From Deltaproteobacteria bacterium (GTDB lineage: Bacteria; Desulfobacterota; Desulfobulbia; Desulfobulbales; Desulfurivibrionaceae), in the NCBI GenBank assembly GCA_026388735.1, contig JAPLJG010000081.1, positions 1 to 36,994 of the forward strand: a DNA stretch of 36,994 nucleotides, in the 5' to 3' direction. The number at the start of each line of letters is the position of its first letter. Position 1 is the first letter of the stretch. Shown one piece after another: positions 14,103 to 22,395 of the stretch. The notes under the pieces were generated by a model. That model was not told where the DNA came from, made no database searches, and worked only from the letters and a program-made list of their open reading frames with translations. The translations under genes were made by a program, and so were the position numbers.

Positions 14103-15098
14103 CTAGCAAAAGTTAAACAGGTTTATGCCCATGGTGCTCAAGCCCTTTTGCACGGCTTTCAGACCGGCAAAGAGAAGAATGACGATAACCATCCAGCGGA
14201 TAAAGGTCGGCTTGGCAACTTTGAGCAAGCGAACCCCAACAAACGAACCCAGCATGATGCCAATGAGCGAAGGCACAACGATCATGGGGATCAAGCAGCC
14301 TTTGTTCAGGTAAATCCAGGCCGCGGAGGTATCGGTGATGGAGAGCAGGAACTTGGAGGTGGCCACGCTGATCTTAAGCGGCGCGCCCATCATGAGATTT
14401 AACACCGGCACGTTGGCCCAACCGGCGCCCAGACCGAACATGCCCGCCATGAAACCGATGATGATGAAGGTCAGCAGGCCGGGAATGGTGCGATGGATCT
14501 TCCAGTTGATCTCTTCCTTGGAGGTCGGCTCATAAAAAACACCGGTGATCCGCAGGGCGGTGGAAAGCGCATCCGCATGGGGAACAACCGGAACCGTTGA
14601 TTTCTTGGCAGTGAGCATGATGGCCACGATGCCAAGGATGGTGCCGCCCAAGGCAAGCTGAACAACGTGGGTGGGCAGAGCCAGGCCGACCATGGCGCCG
14701 ACAATGGCCATGGTGGAGGCGATAAGCGCCACCGGCAGGGCCAGACGCAGACTGGCGAGGTTGGCCTTCAACAGGCCGGGGCCTGCGGCAAGGGAACCGC
14801 ACAGCGCGACCAGCAGACCGGCGCCGCGAACAAAATCAAGGTGAAACGGGAAAAACCCGCCGATGATGGGCACGAACAGCACCCCGCCGCCAACGCCGCC
14901 AAGCACCGCGATGATGCCCATGAAAAAGGTGACAAACAGCAGAATCACCGGCCATTTCCACCAGCCCGGATCACCGGCAGCCGGAACCTGGGCCATCTCA
15001 ACCGCTTCGCTTGCCAGAGCCCAGGCCGGGCTCAACATGATGGCGCACATGCAGGAGACAAACAGCATCCCCGCCTTTTCCTTGATGTTTCCTTGCAT
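14103..15098 (-). CDS. TauE/SafE family anion permease, second copy (331 aa)
   Basis: It begins with a signal-peptide-like segment (MLFVSCMCAIMLSPAWALAS), then a short periplasmic part and about eight TM segments. The family repeats are GGVGGGVLFVPIIGGFFPF and, in the second half, MFGLGAGWANVPVLNLMMG followed by the helix ISVATSKFLLSITD. AAGGAGG is well placed before the ATG. It is only distantly similar to the permease at 8245-9558, which lacks this signal peptide, so it is a separate subfamily rather than a recent duplicate. The substrate is probably a sulfur oxyanion, as in the family generally; this is inference. Confidence 0.9.
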   Translation of the reverse strand: MQGNIKEKAGMLFVSCMCAIMLSPAWALASEAVEMAQVPAAGDPGWWKWPVILLFVTFFMGIIAVLGGVGGGVLFVPIIGGFFPFHLDFVRGAGLLVALCGSLAAGPGLLKANLASLRLALPVALIASTMAIVGAMVGLALPTHVVQLALGGTILGIVAIMLTAKKSTVPVVPHADALSTALRITGVFYEPTSKEEINWKIHRTIPGLLTFIIIGFMAGMFGLGAGWANVPVLNLMMGAPLKISVATSKFLLSITDTSAAWIYLNKGCLIPMIVVPSLIGIMLGSFVGVRLLKVAKPTFIRWMVIVILLFAGLKAVQKGLSTMGINLFNFC

Positions 15099-15405
15099 CC
15101 TTGTTTCCTCCTTGTCTTAACCGAAAGCCAAAAAAGTAAAAATATATGAAAAATGAACCAGCACTGTGAACGCTTGTATGCAACCGAGGGGTGATCTTCG
15201 CTGGACCCGGCAACTCGCCGTTTTCCCTTCCTCCCTGACGGTGGCTATTTCTAAAAATTTTCGGTATGCTTACTGCTCCCCAAAAGTGCTGTCAAGAAAA
15301 AACTGTTCCCCTTTGAAACATGGCTATTGCAATGTGCATCATTCGTGAAAAATGATGCGCGAGCACTTTTTCCCGCTGCATTGTGCAACATTTCCCCTGG
15401 GCCAA
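15099..15405. promoter_or_regulatory. divergent intergenic region with a short perfect dyad
   Basis: About 300 bases between the leftward permease and the rightward DNA-repair fusion; visibly A+T richer. It contains the perfect dyad GCATCATT (15336-15343) and AATGATGC (15351-15358) with a 7-base spacer; AATGATGC recurs at 15405-15412 over the start codon region. This could be an operator, but no regulator can be named. No clear -35/-10 pair was identified. Confidence 0.35.
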
Positions 15406-16860
15406 ATGATGCAATTTTCAATACCCGAAGTTTTGCAAATACTCCGCAAGGAGGTCGCCGGGTATGCCGTGCCCATTGTCGATCTCATTGCCGTGCAAAC
15501 CAAGGACCCGTACAAGATTCTGGTGGCCACCATCCTCTCGGCCCGGACCAAGGATGAAACCACGGCCAAGGCTGCAGCAAGGCTGTTCAAAGAAGCGCCC
15601 AATCTGGCCGCCCTGGCGGGCTTGAGCGAAGAGCGGCTGGCCAAGCTGATCTTCCCGGTGGGCTTTTACAAAAACAAGGCCGGGTTTCTTGCCCGGCTGC
15701 CCGGGGTGCTGGCCAACGAGTTCGGCAACCGGATTCCCGACGAGGTCGAGGCCCTCACCCGCCTGCCAGGGGTGGGCCGGAAGACCGCCAATCTGGTGGT
15801 GGCGGTGGCCTTCAAGAAACCGGCGATCTGCGTGGACACCCATGTCCATCGGATCATGAACATCTGGGGTTATGTGGAAACCCGCACCCCGCTGGAAACC
15901 GAGATTGCGCTCCGAAAAAAGCTGCCGTCTCAGTACTGGCTGACCATCAACTCCACCCTGGTCGCCTTTGGTCAGGGCACCTGCAAGCCGGTGGCCCCCC
16001 ACTGCGACCGCTGCGTCATCGCTCAGTACTGCCCGCAGATCGGGGTGAAGCCGAGAAAGGTGCCGGGCAAAAACAAAAAAACAATCGGGGATACCGCCAT
16101 GCGGAAATTCGTGTCGTGGAATGTCAACGGCCTGCGGGCCGTGGAGAAAAAAGGCTTTGTCGAGATCATCGTCGACCTGGATGCCGACCTGGTGGCCCTC
16201 CAGGAGATCAAAGCCCTGCCGGAGCAACTGTCGGAATCGATCCAAAACATCCCCGGCTACACCGCCTACTGGTTCTCCGCCCAGAAGAAAGGTTACGCCG
16301 GGGTGGCCTCCTACAGCAAAGCGCAGCCCCTTTCGGTGCTCTACGGCATCGACCACAAGGACCACGATTACGAGGGCCGGGTGCTGACCCTGGAGTTTGC
16401 CGACTTCTTCTTCGTCAACGCCTACTTCCCCAACTCCCAGCACGGCCTGCTGCGCATGGATTACAAGCTCCAGTTCAACAACGACCTGCTGGCCTTTGCC
16501 AAAACCCTGGCCGCCAAAAAATCGGTGGTGATCTGCGGGGATTTCAACGTGGCGCACAAGGAGATCGACCTAACCAACCCCAAGCAGAACGAGAAGAATC
16601 CGGGATTTTCCCCGGAGGAGCGGGCCTGGATGGACCAATTTATTGCCGCAGGATTCGTGGACACCTTCCGGATGTTCAACCAAGAACCGGGCCAGTACAC
16701 CTGGTGGAGCTACCGCTTCGACGCCAGAGCCAGGAACATAGGGTGGCGGATCGATTATTTCTGTGTGGATGAAAAAAGCAAAAAACGAGTGACCGAGGCT
16801 GGCATTTTAAGTGATATAATGGGATCGGACCACTGCCCGATTCTCCTCGGATTTCGCTAG
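15406..16860 (+). CDS. fused endonuclease III (AP lyase/glycosylase) and exonuclease III (AP endonuclease) (484 aa)
   Basis: Residues about 1-225 are endonuclease III: the helix-hairpin-helix with catalytic Lys (LPGVGRKTANLVV), the catalytic Asp (VDTHVHRI), and a 4Fe-4S site C-X6-C-X2-C-X5-C (CKPVAPHCDRCVIAQYC). From residue 232 (MRKFVSWNVNGLRA) it is exonuclease III/ExoA: the metal-binding Glu (ALQEIKA), GDFNVAHKEIDL, GWRIDYF and the terminal GSDHCP with catalytic His. There is no stop between the halves, so base removal, AP-site incision and 3' trimming would be joined in one polypeptide. Separate translation of the second half from ATG 16099 is possible, but the site upstream is weak. The start is uncertain: ATG 15406 or 15409 best fits the family N-terminus. 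Confidence 0.93.
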   Translation: MMQFSIPEVLQILRKEVAGYAVPIVDLIAVQTKDPYKILVATILSARTKDETTAKAAARLFKEAPNLAALAGLSEERLAKLIFPVGFYKNKAGFLARLPGVLANEFGNRIPDEVEALTRLPGVGRKTANLVVAVAFKKPAICVDTHVHRIMNIWGYVETRTPLETEIALRKKLPSQYWLTINSTLVAFGQGTCKPVAPHCDRCVIAQYCPQIGVKPRKVPGKNKKTIGDTAMRKFVSWNVNGLRAVEKKGFVEIIVDLDADLVALQEIKALPEQLSESIQNIPGYTAYWFSAQKKGYAGVASYSKAQPLSVLYGIDHKDHDYEGRVLTLEFADFFFVNAYFPNSQHGLLRMDYKLQFNNDLLAFAKTLAAKKSVVICGDFNVAHKEIDLTNPKQNEKNPGFSPEERAWMDQFIAAGFVDTFRMFNQEPGQYTWWSYRFDARARNIGWRIDYFCVDEKSKKRVTEAGILSDIMGSDHCPILLGFR

Positions 16861-16893
16861 TAGTGTTAAGGACTCATTGACGCGCACAATGGT

Positions 16894-17388
16894 ATGAGCA
16901 ATCTCAAAGTGGTGGGAATCGGTGGCTGGGCCGTCTCCAATAGTCCTGAAGATATATTGTGCACCTATGCCCTTGGCTCCTGTATTGCCTTGATTCTTCA
17001 CCATCCGAAAACAAACACCATGGGGCTTGTCCATATTGCCCTGCCAGATCCACTTTGCCATGCTGGGGAAAAGCACGGGGAAGGATATTATGCCACTTCG
17101 GCAGTCCCTTTGCTGCTGAAGGAAGTTCATGCCGCCGCAGGCCTTTATGCAGCAAATAATTCGGGGATTGTGGCCAAATTGGTCGGTGGTGCCGCTGTCA
17201 TAAAAATCAAGGATCCCTTCCACCTGGGAAAAAGGATTCTCGTAGAAATAGAGAATACCCTTCATCATTTTAATATCCCTGTAATGAAACAGGATACGGG
17301 CGGCACTGTTCCCCGCACCGTATCGATCTATGTTGGGAGCGGGGCTGTTTTGGTGAACTCGCCGGGTACGCAGGAAAAACCCTTGTAG
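16894..17388 (+). CDS. cheD: CheD chemoreceptor glutamine deamidase (164 aa)
   Basis: The CheD fold is clear: TYALGSCIALILHHP with the catalytic Cys (C30), and GLVHIALPDP with the catalytic His (H47), followed by KLVGGAAVIKI and a C-terminal GRTVSIYV-like segment (PRTVSIYVGSG). The length is typical. CheD deamidates glutamines of methyl-accepting chemotaxis proteins and interacts with CheC/CheY. No chemoreceptor, CheA or CheY gene is nearby, but the next gene is a receiver 23 bases downstream, which may be its partner. No good ribosome site precedes the ATG. Confidence 0.9.
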   Translation: MSNLKVVGIGGWAVSNSPEDILCTYALGSCIALILHHPKTNTMGLVHIALPDPLCHAGEKHGEGYYATSAVPLLLKEVHAAAGLYAANNSGIVAKLVGGAAVIKIKDPFHLGKRILVEIENTLHHFNIPVMKQDTGGTVPRTVSIYVGSGAVLVNSPGTQEKPL

Positions 17389-17411
17389 TCTGTATGCTGA
17401 AGGAGAAAACC

Positions 17412-18131
17412 ATGGTTGAGCCAGTGGACATGAGTCTCAAAATACGCGTGTTGGTCGTTGATGATGAACCCACTTCCCGTGAAGTCATCCGACTGGGATT
17501 GGAAAGACAAAACTGCGAAACCATGACCGCCCATGATGCGGCCTCGGCCATCGCACTTTTGCGTGAGCAGCAATTCCATGCCGTGGTGACCGACAAAAAC
17601 ATGCCCGGCACCGAGCATCCGAGGGAGGGTGGCCTTGATGTCATCAAATTCGCCAAGGAGTCCAACCCGGCCTGTGCCGTTATCATGGTAACCGCCTTCA
17701 GCACCGTGGAGTCGGCCATCGAGGCCATGCGCCTTGGCGCCTTCGATTATTTAGCCAAGCCGGTCCGGCCTGAACAGATCAAGGCAAAACTTAAACGAAT
17801 TTTTTCCTATCAACAGACCTTGAACCCCGCAAACACCATTTCATCCCACAACAGCTTCCGGGCAAAATTCCTCAATATTATCGAGGAGCAGAAGGGAGTG
17901 AGCCAGTGCCTAGGCATCGAAACCAAAGCCGCGCTTTTGCAGGTGGTGCAGGACAGTATCGATTCATTTTTTCATGAGCGGCGGGCCTGGGAAAATATCA
18001 TCCTGGAACAGCGTGATGCCTTGAGTCAAATTGCTGGCTGGGCCGAGCAGATGAAGGAGACGGCAGCGCAGGGGAGTACGGAGGAGGAGTTTTTGGATAA
18101 AATTATCACCGAATCCAGCCGGAGGCTGTGA
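17412..18131 (+). CDS. response regulator with receiver and helical C-terminal domain of unknown type (239 aa)
   Basis: The receiver covers about 10-130: D17-D18 (LVVDDEPTSRE), phospho-acceptor D61 (VVTDKNMPG), Thr in MVTAFS and Lys in YLAKPV. The remaining 105 residues are helical and Glu/Gln-rich (FLNIIEEQKGVSQCLGIETK, ILEQRDALSQIAGWAEQM); no HTH, GGDEF, HD-GYP or other output was recognised. ATG 17412 is chosen because AAGGAG lies 7 bases upstream. It is paired with cheD. It may be a protein-protein output regulator. Confidence 0.88.
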   Translation: MVEPVDMSLKIRVLVVDDEPTSREVIRLGLERQNCETMTAHDAASAIALLREQQFHAVVTDKNMPGTEHPREGGLDVIKFAKESNPACAVIMVTAFSTVESAIEAMRLGAFDYLAKPVRPEQIKAKLKRIFSYQQTLNPANTISSHNSFRAKFLNIIEEQKGVSQCLGIETKAALLQVVQDSIDSFFHERRAWENIILEQRDALSQIAGWAEQMKETAAQGSTEEEFLDKIITESSRRL

Positions 18132-18270
18132 TGGGCTATCATGGTTGGTTTTAGGCAACCCAAAAAAAGGAGAGGCCCGCCACAAAAAAACTGGGAAGTG
18201 TCCCGACTTTTCCCGATTGCCTCTTCGCCTTGATTAAGCATAAAATCTTGGGAGGAAAACGCCTTTTGTC
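18132..18270. other. non-coding spacer before the A+T-rich patch
   Basis: About 140 bases with short runs of A and purine-rich tracts. A 5-bp stem (GGTTG...CAACC, about 18143-18162) follows the receiver stop but is followed by A, not T, so it is not a convincing terminator. No gene or other element was recognised. Confidence 0.4.
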
Positions 18271-18370
18271 GTCGACAATTCTGCTAGTGAAGCCAGACTA
18301 TTGTTGCATATATCTCTGGCTATCATGATTTTCGGCATGATAGCCAAATTCACAGAATAACTTGTTAGGC
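18271..18370 (+). other. attC-like recombination site (candidate)
   Basis: It ends in GTTAGGC (18364-18370), an exact match to the integron core GTTRRRY, and an ATG follows 9 bases later, as in gene cassettes. The outer arms can pair (ACAATTCTG at 18276-18284 with CAGAATAACTTGT, bulged). Inside is a perfect 11-bp stem TGGCTATCATG (18317-18327) and CATGATAGCCA (18336-18346). The left core is not canonical and no integrase is in the window, so this is a candidate only. Confidence 0.45.
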
Positions 18371-18379
18371 CATTTACCC

Positions 18380-19336
18380 ATGCGCCACACATTTCATACT
18401 TATATCAAAAAATATCAAGCTGTCCGGCCTGAGCGCTTATACGGCGATTTCCGGGACTACACGGAGACTGCGTTTACAACTGATGACGCTAGCCTCTACT
18501 TCGTCGTAAAATGTATGGCCGCAGAATGGCTGCCACATACATTTGTCGTGAGCGACGACTATCGCCTTTCAGGTCTGATTCGCGTCGACCAGAAAGAGCA
18601 TGAGGTATTTCTTGATATGGCGGCCTTCTGGTTCGCAATGCCGAAGATGCAGGAGCTCTTTCAGACAAAGAGCGCCATGGCCGACTACTTCATGACGCGG
18701 TCGAAGGCATTAGCCGGACAATCATTACAAAATGAACAGAAGTACCGGCAAGCCACTTATATCAGCCTTGAGGCGTCTGACTCCGAAAAACTTGTCGTGG
18801 AGTGCGAACTCTGGCGAAACATGAACAAGGACCGCCAATCGCTGACCGAAATCTACGTGTATCAAGCGATTAACTTCTTTGACCTTCCTGGACCGAAGCT
18901 CAATGTCATTTACATCGGCTCAAGCATCACCAACACCTTCAAAAGGTTGTACAAACACGAGAAGTGGGGACGCATGCAAGCCGAGAAGAAACGAAATGAA
19001 GACATCCTTGTCTACTTCGCGGAGCTTGAGGGCGACGCTATTCAACATGAATCGGCAAACGGCCTCTCACTTCTTGCTCGTAATGAACATGGCGTGAGCA
19101 ATGAGGACGAAACACTCATTACCGAGATGGCGCTTATCAACTATTTCAAACCGCAATACAACTGGCTACACAAAGATCGAGATATAAGCTATTCTGAACG
19201 TGTCGAGAGAGCACTTAAGAAAGCAGACTTCAACGAAGTCACCGTTGAACTCATTCTTGAAGGCCCGCTCGGCGCGCTTGGCACACCTCACACGGGGACC
19301 TATGGCTCACATACAGCGATCCACAAAATTGCCTAG
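18380..19336 (+). CDS. GIY-YIG-like nuclease-domain protein (318 aa), cassette-like context
   Basis: The first 160 residues match no known domain. From about 175 the pattern LNVIYIGSSITNTFKRLYKH resembles the GIY-YIG nuclease core (the Y/YIGSS strand, then Arg and His). A late segment ETLITEMALINYFKPQYN fits the conserved Glu/metal site and the KPxxN ending of that superfamily. It is therefore a putative nuclease, substrate unknown. ATG 18380 lacks a ribosome site but lies 9 bases after GTTAGGC. It is richer in A+T and in AAA/GAA codons than its neighbours, indicating acquisition by transfer. The stop overlaps the start of a possible second attC-like site. Confidence 0.75.
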   Translation: MRHTFHTYIKKYQAVRPERLYGDFRDYTETAFTTDDASLYFVVKCMAAEWLPHTFVVSDDYRLSGLIRVDQKEHEVFLDMAAFWFAMPKMQELFQTKSAMADYFMTRSKALAGQSLQNEQKYRQATYISLEASDSEKLVVECELWRNMNKDRQSLTEIYVYQAINFFDLPGPKLNVIYIGSSITNTFKRLYKHEKWGRMQAEKKRNEDILVYFAELEGDAIQHESANGLSLLARNEHGVSNEDETLITEMALINYFKPQYNWLHKDRDISYSERVERALKKADFNEVTVELILEGPLGALGTPHTGTYGSHTAIHKIA

Positions 19337-19405
19337 TAGGTCAAAATACTACGCATTTTGGTGTCCTCCGCTTCGTTCCAGCACTGGTTACGTCCAACGT
19401 TATGC
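19331..19405 (+). other. second attC-like right end (candidate, weak)
   Basis: TTACGTCCAACGTTATGC ends at 19405; GTTATGC is a common variant of the integron core and is preceded by a box resembling the attC right arm. A GTG start with a good ribosome site follows 15 bases later. The left half (GCCTAGTAGGTC at 19331) pairs poorly, so only the right half is suggestive. Confidence 0.3.
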
Positions 19406-19420
19406 GCTTCGGAGAGTCTT

Positions 19421-19951
19421 GTGATTCATGCGTCCAGCTTTTGGAAAGATGACTTGCTCAAATTAGCTAACAAGCTTGAGCGCAGGCTTATTCAAACACG
19501 CTGGAGCGAAAAGTCATTCTTCGCTGTTGAGAAAGAAATATTCCTAGGTTTTTACTCCATCAGAAAACTAATTGAATCCAACAAGGTTTCAAAATCTGTC
19601 GCCCAAAAAATGTACAAAATTCACGAATTCCCATCCCAGGGAAAGCTAGAATTAATAACCAACAATTTCAAATCTGAACAATATGATTTCAACAGAGCAA
19701 GAGAAGCAAAAATTTCTATCGCTCTGCTGTGCAATCAATTTATTCATAGCCACTACTTTCTTCCCTTTTTCCCGACAGGAAAGAGCTTGCTTGGTTTCTT
19801 CATCTGCTCTGACCACAGGAAAAAAACCGGCATTTACCTGATAACGATATTTGATATAGTCAGCATCTACCGCCTAGTCGGCAACAACTATCCAAACAAT
19901 TACCGAGCCATGCGTCACGCCAATGGGAAAACAAGCACACATGTTGAATAA
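19421..19951 (+). CDS. hypothetical protein (176 aa), A+T-rich, cassette-like context
   Basis: GTG 19421 is chosen because GGAGAG lies 4 bases upstream. No catalytic domain could be assigned. The protein has an N-terminal helical half (KLANKLERRLIQTRWSEKSF, then FLGFYSIRKLIES) and a C-terminal half with LLCNQFIHSHYFLPFF and GFFICSDHRK, a pattern that from memory recurs in an uncharacterised family. Base use is clearly A+T-rich compared with both flanks, and composition changes sharply at its end (19951), consistent with a horizontally acquired cassette. Nothing points to a function. Confidence 0.7.
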   Translation: MIHASSFWKDDLLKLANKLERRLIQTRWSEKSFFAVEKEIFLGFYSIRKLIESNKVSKSVAQKMYKIHEFPSQGKLELITNNFKSEQYDFNRAREAKISIALLCNQFIHSHYFLPFFPTGKSLLGFFICSDHRKKTGIYLITIFDIVSIYRLVGNNYPNNYRAMRHANGKTSTHVE

Positions 19952-19972
19952 ACGCACACCAAGGAGGTCATC

Positions 19973-20584
19973 ATGAAGGTACTCATCGTCTATTACTCAA
20001 TGTACGGACACATCTACAAAATGGCGCAGGCTGTCGCCGAAGGAGCCCGCTTGGTCGAGGGTGCCGAGGTCGAGCTGCGGCGTGTCCCGGAAACGCTCCC
20101 CGAGGCGGTGTTGGAGAAGATGGGCGCTGTAGCAGCGCAGAAGCAGCAGGCGCAGGTGCCCATTTGCACAGTGGAGGAGCTGGGAGCAGCCGATGCGATC
20201 ATCTTCGGCACCCCCACCCGCTTTGGCGGCATGTGCGGACAAATGCGGCAGTTCCTTGATGCCACCGGCGGCCTGTGGGTAAATGGCGCCCTGGTCGGCA
20301 AGGCTGGCAGCGTGTTCACCAGTTCCAACACGCAGCACGGTGGGCAGGAATCCACGATCCTGGGCTTCCACACCACCCTGCTCCATCAGGGCCTGGTGAT
20401 CGTCGGCCTGCCTTACACCTTCCAGGGACAGATGACCTCGACTGAAATCAGCGGCTGCTCCCCCTATGGCGCCTCCACCATCGCCGGAGGTGACGGCAGC
20501 CGCAGCCCGAGCGAGAATGAGCTTGCAGGCGCACGGTTTCAAGGGCAACATGTTGCCCAGATCGCCAAGAAGCTGGCGGCGTGA
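19973..20584 (+). CDS. wrbA: WrbA-family NAD(P)H:quinone oxidoreductase (203 aa)
   Basis: A flavodoxin-like FMN protein that reduces quinones by two electrons. The FMN phosphate loop [13 protein letters not shown] (8-20), [18 protein letters not shown] (about 83-100), the WrbA-specific segment [14 protein letters not shown], and the C-terminal [15 protein letters not shown] are all present; the length is normal. AAGGAGG lies before the ATG. The next gene starts with a GTGA overlap, so it is co-transcribed with birA. Confidence 0.95.
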   Translation: MKVLIVYYSMYGHIYKMAQAVAEGARLVEGAEVELRRVPETLPEAVLEKMGAVAAQKQQAQVPICTVEELGAADAIIFGTPTRFGGMCGQMRQFLDATGGLWVNGALVGKAGSVFTSSNTQHGGQESTILGFHTTLLHQGLVIVGLPYTFQGQMTSTEISGCSPYGASTIAGGDGSRSPSENELAGARFQGQHVAQIAKKLAA

Positions 20585-21414
20585 GCGGCTCAATCGAAGA
20601 CATCGTGCCTGACGATCTCTGGCAAACCATGATTCTTACCAGCGAGCTTGGCCGCCACCCGGTCCAGTTTTTCGACTGCACCGGCTCAACCAACGATCTC
20701 GCCCTGATCCTGAGCAATACCGGAGCACCGGACGGCACCCTGGTCGTGGCCGACAGCCAGAGCGCAGGCCGAGGCCGTCTTGCGGGCAGGGCTTGGCATT
20801 CGCCGCCCGGCACCGGGCTCTATTTTTCCCTGATCCTACGCCCGCATCTTGCCCCGGCGGATTTCCCCAAGCTCACCCTGGCCGCTGGCCTTGCCCTATG
20901 CAAGGCGCTAGAAAGCCACACCCATTGCCTGCCTGGGCTGAAATGGCCCAACGATCTTTTCCTGCACGGCAAAAAATGCGCCGGCATCCTTACGGAAACC
21001 CAAGCCGTGGCAGGAGCCGGGCAGACTGCGGTGGTGATCGGCATCGGCCTCAACGTGAACACCCCCGCGGAGGCATTTGTGGGTGAGATGCGCGCCAAAG
21101 CCACCTCGCTGCTGGCGGAAACCGGCATCCCTTACGACCGAGGCCCTTTGCTTGCGGCCATTCTCGCCGAGCTGGACCTTGTGGTGGCCCGGCTGGAACA
21201 AGCCGATTTCCCCGGTATCTTGGCCGAGTGGCGGCAACGGGATACCCACGCCGGACAGCTGGTCTCCTGGGTGAACACCCAAGGCCGCGTCGTCACCGGC
21301 ATCTTCCTTGGCCCGGACGAAGAGGGCTTCCTCCATATCCGGGATGGTCAGGGCCAAATCCATTCCGTTATCTCCGGGGATATCTCCCTGGCGCAGGAAG
21401 TAAATCTACCATGA
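20581..21414 (+). CDS. birA: biotin-[acetyl-CoA-carboxylase] ligase, no HTH (277 aa)
   Basis: Transfers biotin through biotinyl-AMP to carboxylase BCCP domains. The catalytic core is intact: CTGSTNDLA, the biotin/ATP loop [40 protein letters not shown] and [10 protein letters not shown], with the small C-terminal SH3-like domain (about 225-272). The N-terminal winged helix of the bifunctional E. coli protein is absent, so it is a ligase only, not a repressor. The start is GTG, overlapping the wrbA stop; the 3' end overlaps the next start (ATGA). Confidence 0.94.
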   Translation: MSGSIEDIVPDDLWQTMILTSELGRHPVQFFDCTGSTNDLALILSNTGAPDGTLVVADSQSAGRGRLAGRAWHSPPGTGLYFSLILRPHLAPADFPKLTLAAGLALCKALESHTHCLPGLKWPNDLFLHGKKCAGILTETQAVAGAGQTAVVIGIGLNVNTPAEAFVGEMRAKATSLLAETGIPYDRGPLLAAILAELDLVVARLEQADFPGILAEWRQRDTHAGQLVSWVNTQGRVVTGIFLGPDEEGFLHIRDGQGQIHSVISGDISLAQEVNLP

Positions 21415-22094
21415 TTCCTCGCCCGATCCAGCGCCTGCTGCTGGCCACGCTCTATGATGCCTTTGCCGAGTGGGCCACCACGTTCGCCTTTGCCTGCCGC
21501 AAGGGATGCGCCACCTGCTGCACCCGAAGTGTCACCATGACCAGCCTGGAAGGCGATGAAATCTTGGCCTTTCTGGCCGAGGCCGATCGCCTCTCAGAAT
21601 TGGCTGCGCCCGCATTTCAACCTACGGCAACCCGGATGAAACAGTGCACCACCAACGCCTTTGTCGCCGCCCATCTCAGGGGTGAGGCCGTGGAAGAGGC
21701 AGAAAGCTGGGATCTGCGGCCCTGCCCGTTTCTCAAGGACGAGAGCTGTTCCATCTACCCGGCGCGGCCCTTTGGCTGCCGACTCTTTGCCTCCCTGGAC
21801 CCCTGCGCGGCAAGCGGCGCGGCAGACATGCCGCCGGGCTATCTCGCCGGGGCAACCGCCCTGCTGCAATATATCGAACACCTAGATACCGGCGGACGCT
21901 GGGGCACCATGGTGGAACTGCTGGCTGGACTGAACACGGGGCATGATGGCTACGGGGAACCCACCGCACCCATCCCCGGCTTCCTCATCGCCCCGAACGA
22001 ACTCGCCCTTGTCGAGCCGCTCCTCCATGGCTTGCTCGCCAGAGAAATCAAGGGCCAGACCTTTGCCCAGTGGCTTCAGGCATCACGCTCATAG
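21411..22094 (+). CDS. YkgJ-type cysteine-cluster protein (227 aa)
   Basis: ATG 21411 is used because it overlaps the birA stop (ATGA) and precedes the family core. Two Cys groups define the YkgJ/UPF0153 family: CRKGCATCC near residue 24, and RPCPFLKDESCSIYPARP then FGCR near 104-124. The family probably binds zinc or an Fe-S cluster; its role is unknown in general. It is third in a wrbA-birA-ykgJ-like operon. A family A repeat begins 31 bases after the stop. Confidence 0.88.
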   Translation: MIPRPIQRLLLATLYDAFAEWATTFAFACRKGCATCCTRSVTMTSLEGDEILAFLAEADRLSELAAPAFQPTATRMKQCTTNAFVAAHLRGEAVEEAESWDLRPCPFLKDESCSIYPARPFGCRLFASLDPCAASGAADMPPGYLAGATALLQYIEHLDTGGRWGTMVELLAGLNTGHDGYGEPTAPIPGFLIAPNELALVEPLLHGLLAREIKGQTFAQWLQASRS

Positions 22095-22125
22095 CCACCC
22101 CCCCAGAACACACCCTGGGAAAAAT

Positions 22126-22310
22126 TCCCATTGGCACGCAGCCGAGCACCGGAGAGGCTGCCGAAAAGGGGATTTGCACTGTTTGAGGCGAAGCCGAGTT
22201 TGCAAAGCCCCGGCAGCATCGAGGAGCACAGGGCACCCCGCCTTCGGCGGGACAAGGGACAGGGGTGCCTTTTTCTTGTTTCTTCTTTTGGGCAAGCAAA
22301 AGAAGAAAGA
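22126..22310. repeat. structured dispersed repeat, family A copy 1
   Basis: It starts TCCCATTGGCACGCAGCCGA, as do copies 2 and 3. The main stem is GCTGCCG (22157-22163) with CGGCAGC (22211-22217), plus an inner GGGGATTTGCA with TGCAAAGCCC (one mismatch). CCCGCCttcGGCGGG follows, and a perfect 12-bp hairpin TTTCTTCTTTTG (22279-22290) / CAAAAGAAGAAA (22297-22308) ends it. It lies between convergent genes. Confidence 0.88.
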
Positions 22311-22334
22311 GCAAACCGTGAAAAGCCCTTCCCA

Positions 22335-22370
22335 AAAACAAAAAAAGGGGCGCCGGAAACCCGGCACCCC
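22335..22370 (-). terminator. Rho-independent terminator for ahcY
   Basis: On the minus strand a stem GGGGTGCCGG / CCGGCGCCCC (with one mismatch) and a GTTT loop (22347-22370) is followed by TTTTTTGTTTTTGGG. It is placed about 25 bases past the ahcY stop. Confidence 0.85.
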
Positions 22371-22395
22371 TGTCACACACACTGTTTCCTAAAAA

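Noticed and set aside
22131-22150. TTGGCACGCAGCCGAGC in family A repeats as a sigma-54 promoter
   Set aside because: The -24 box fits but the -12 position reads GAGC instead of TTGC, in all three copies.
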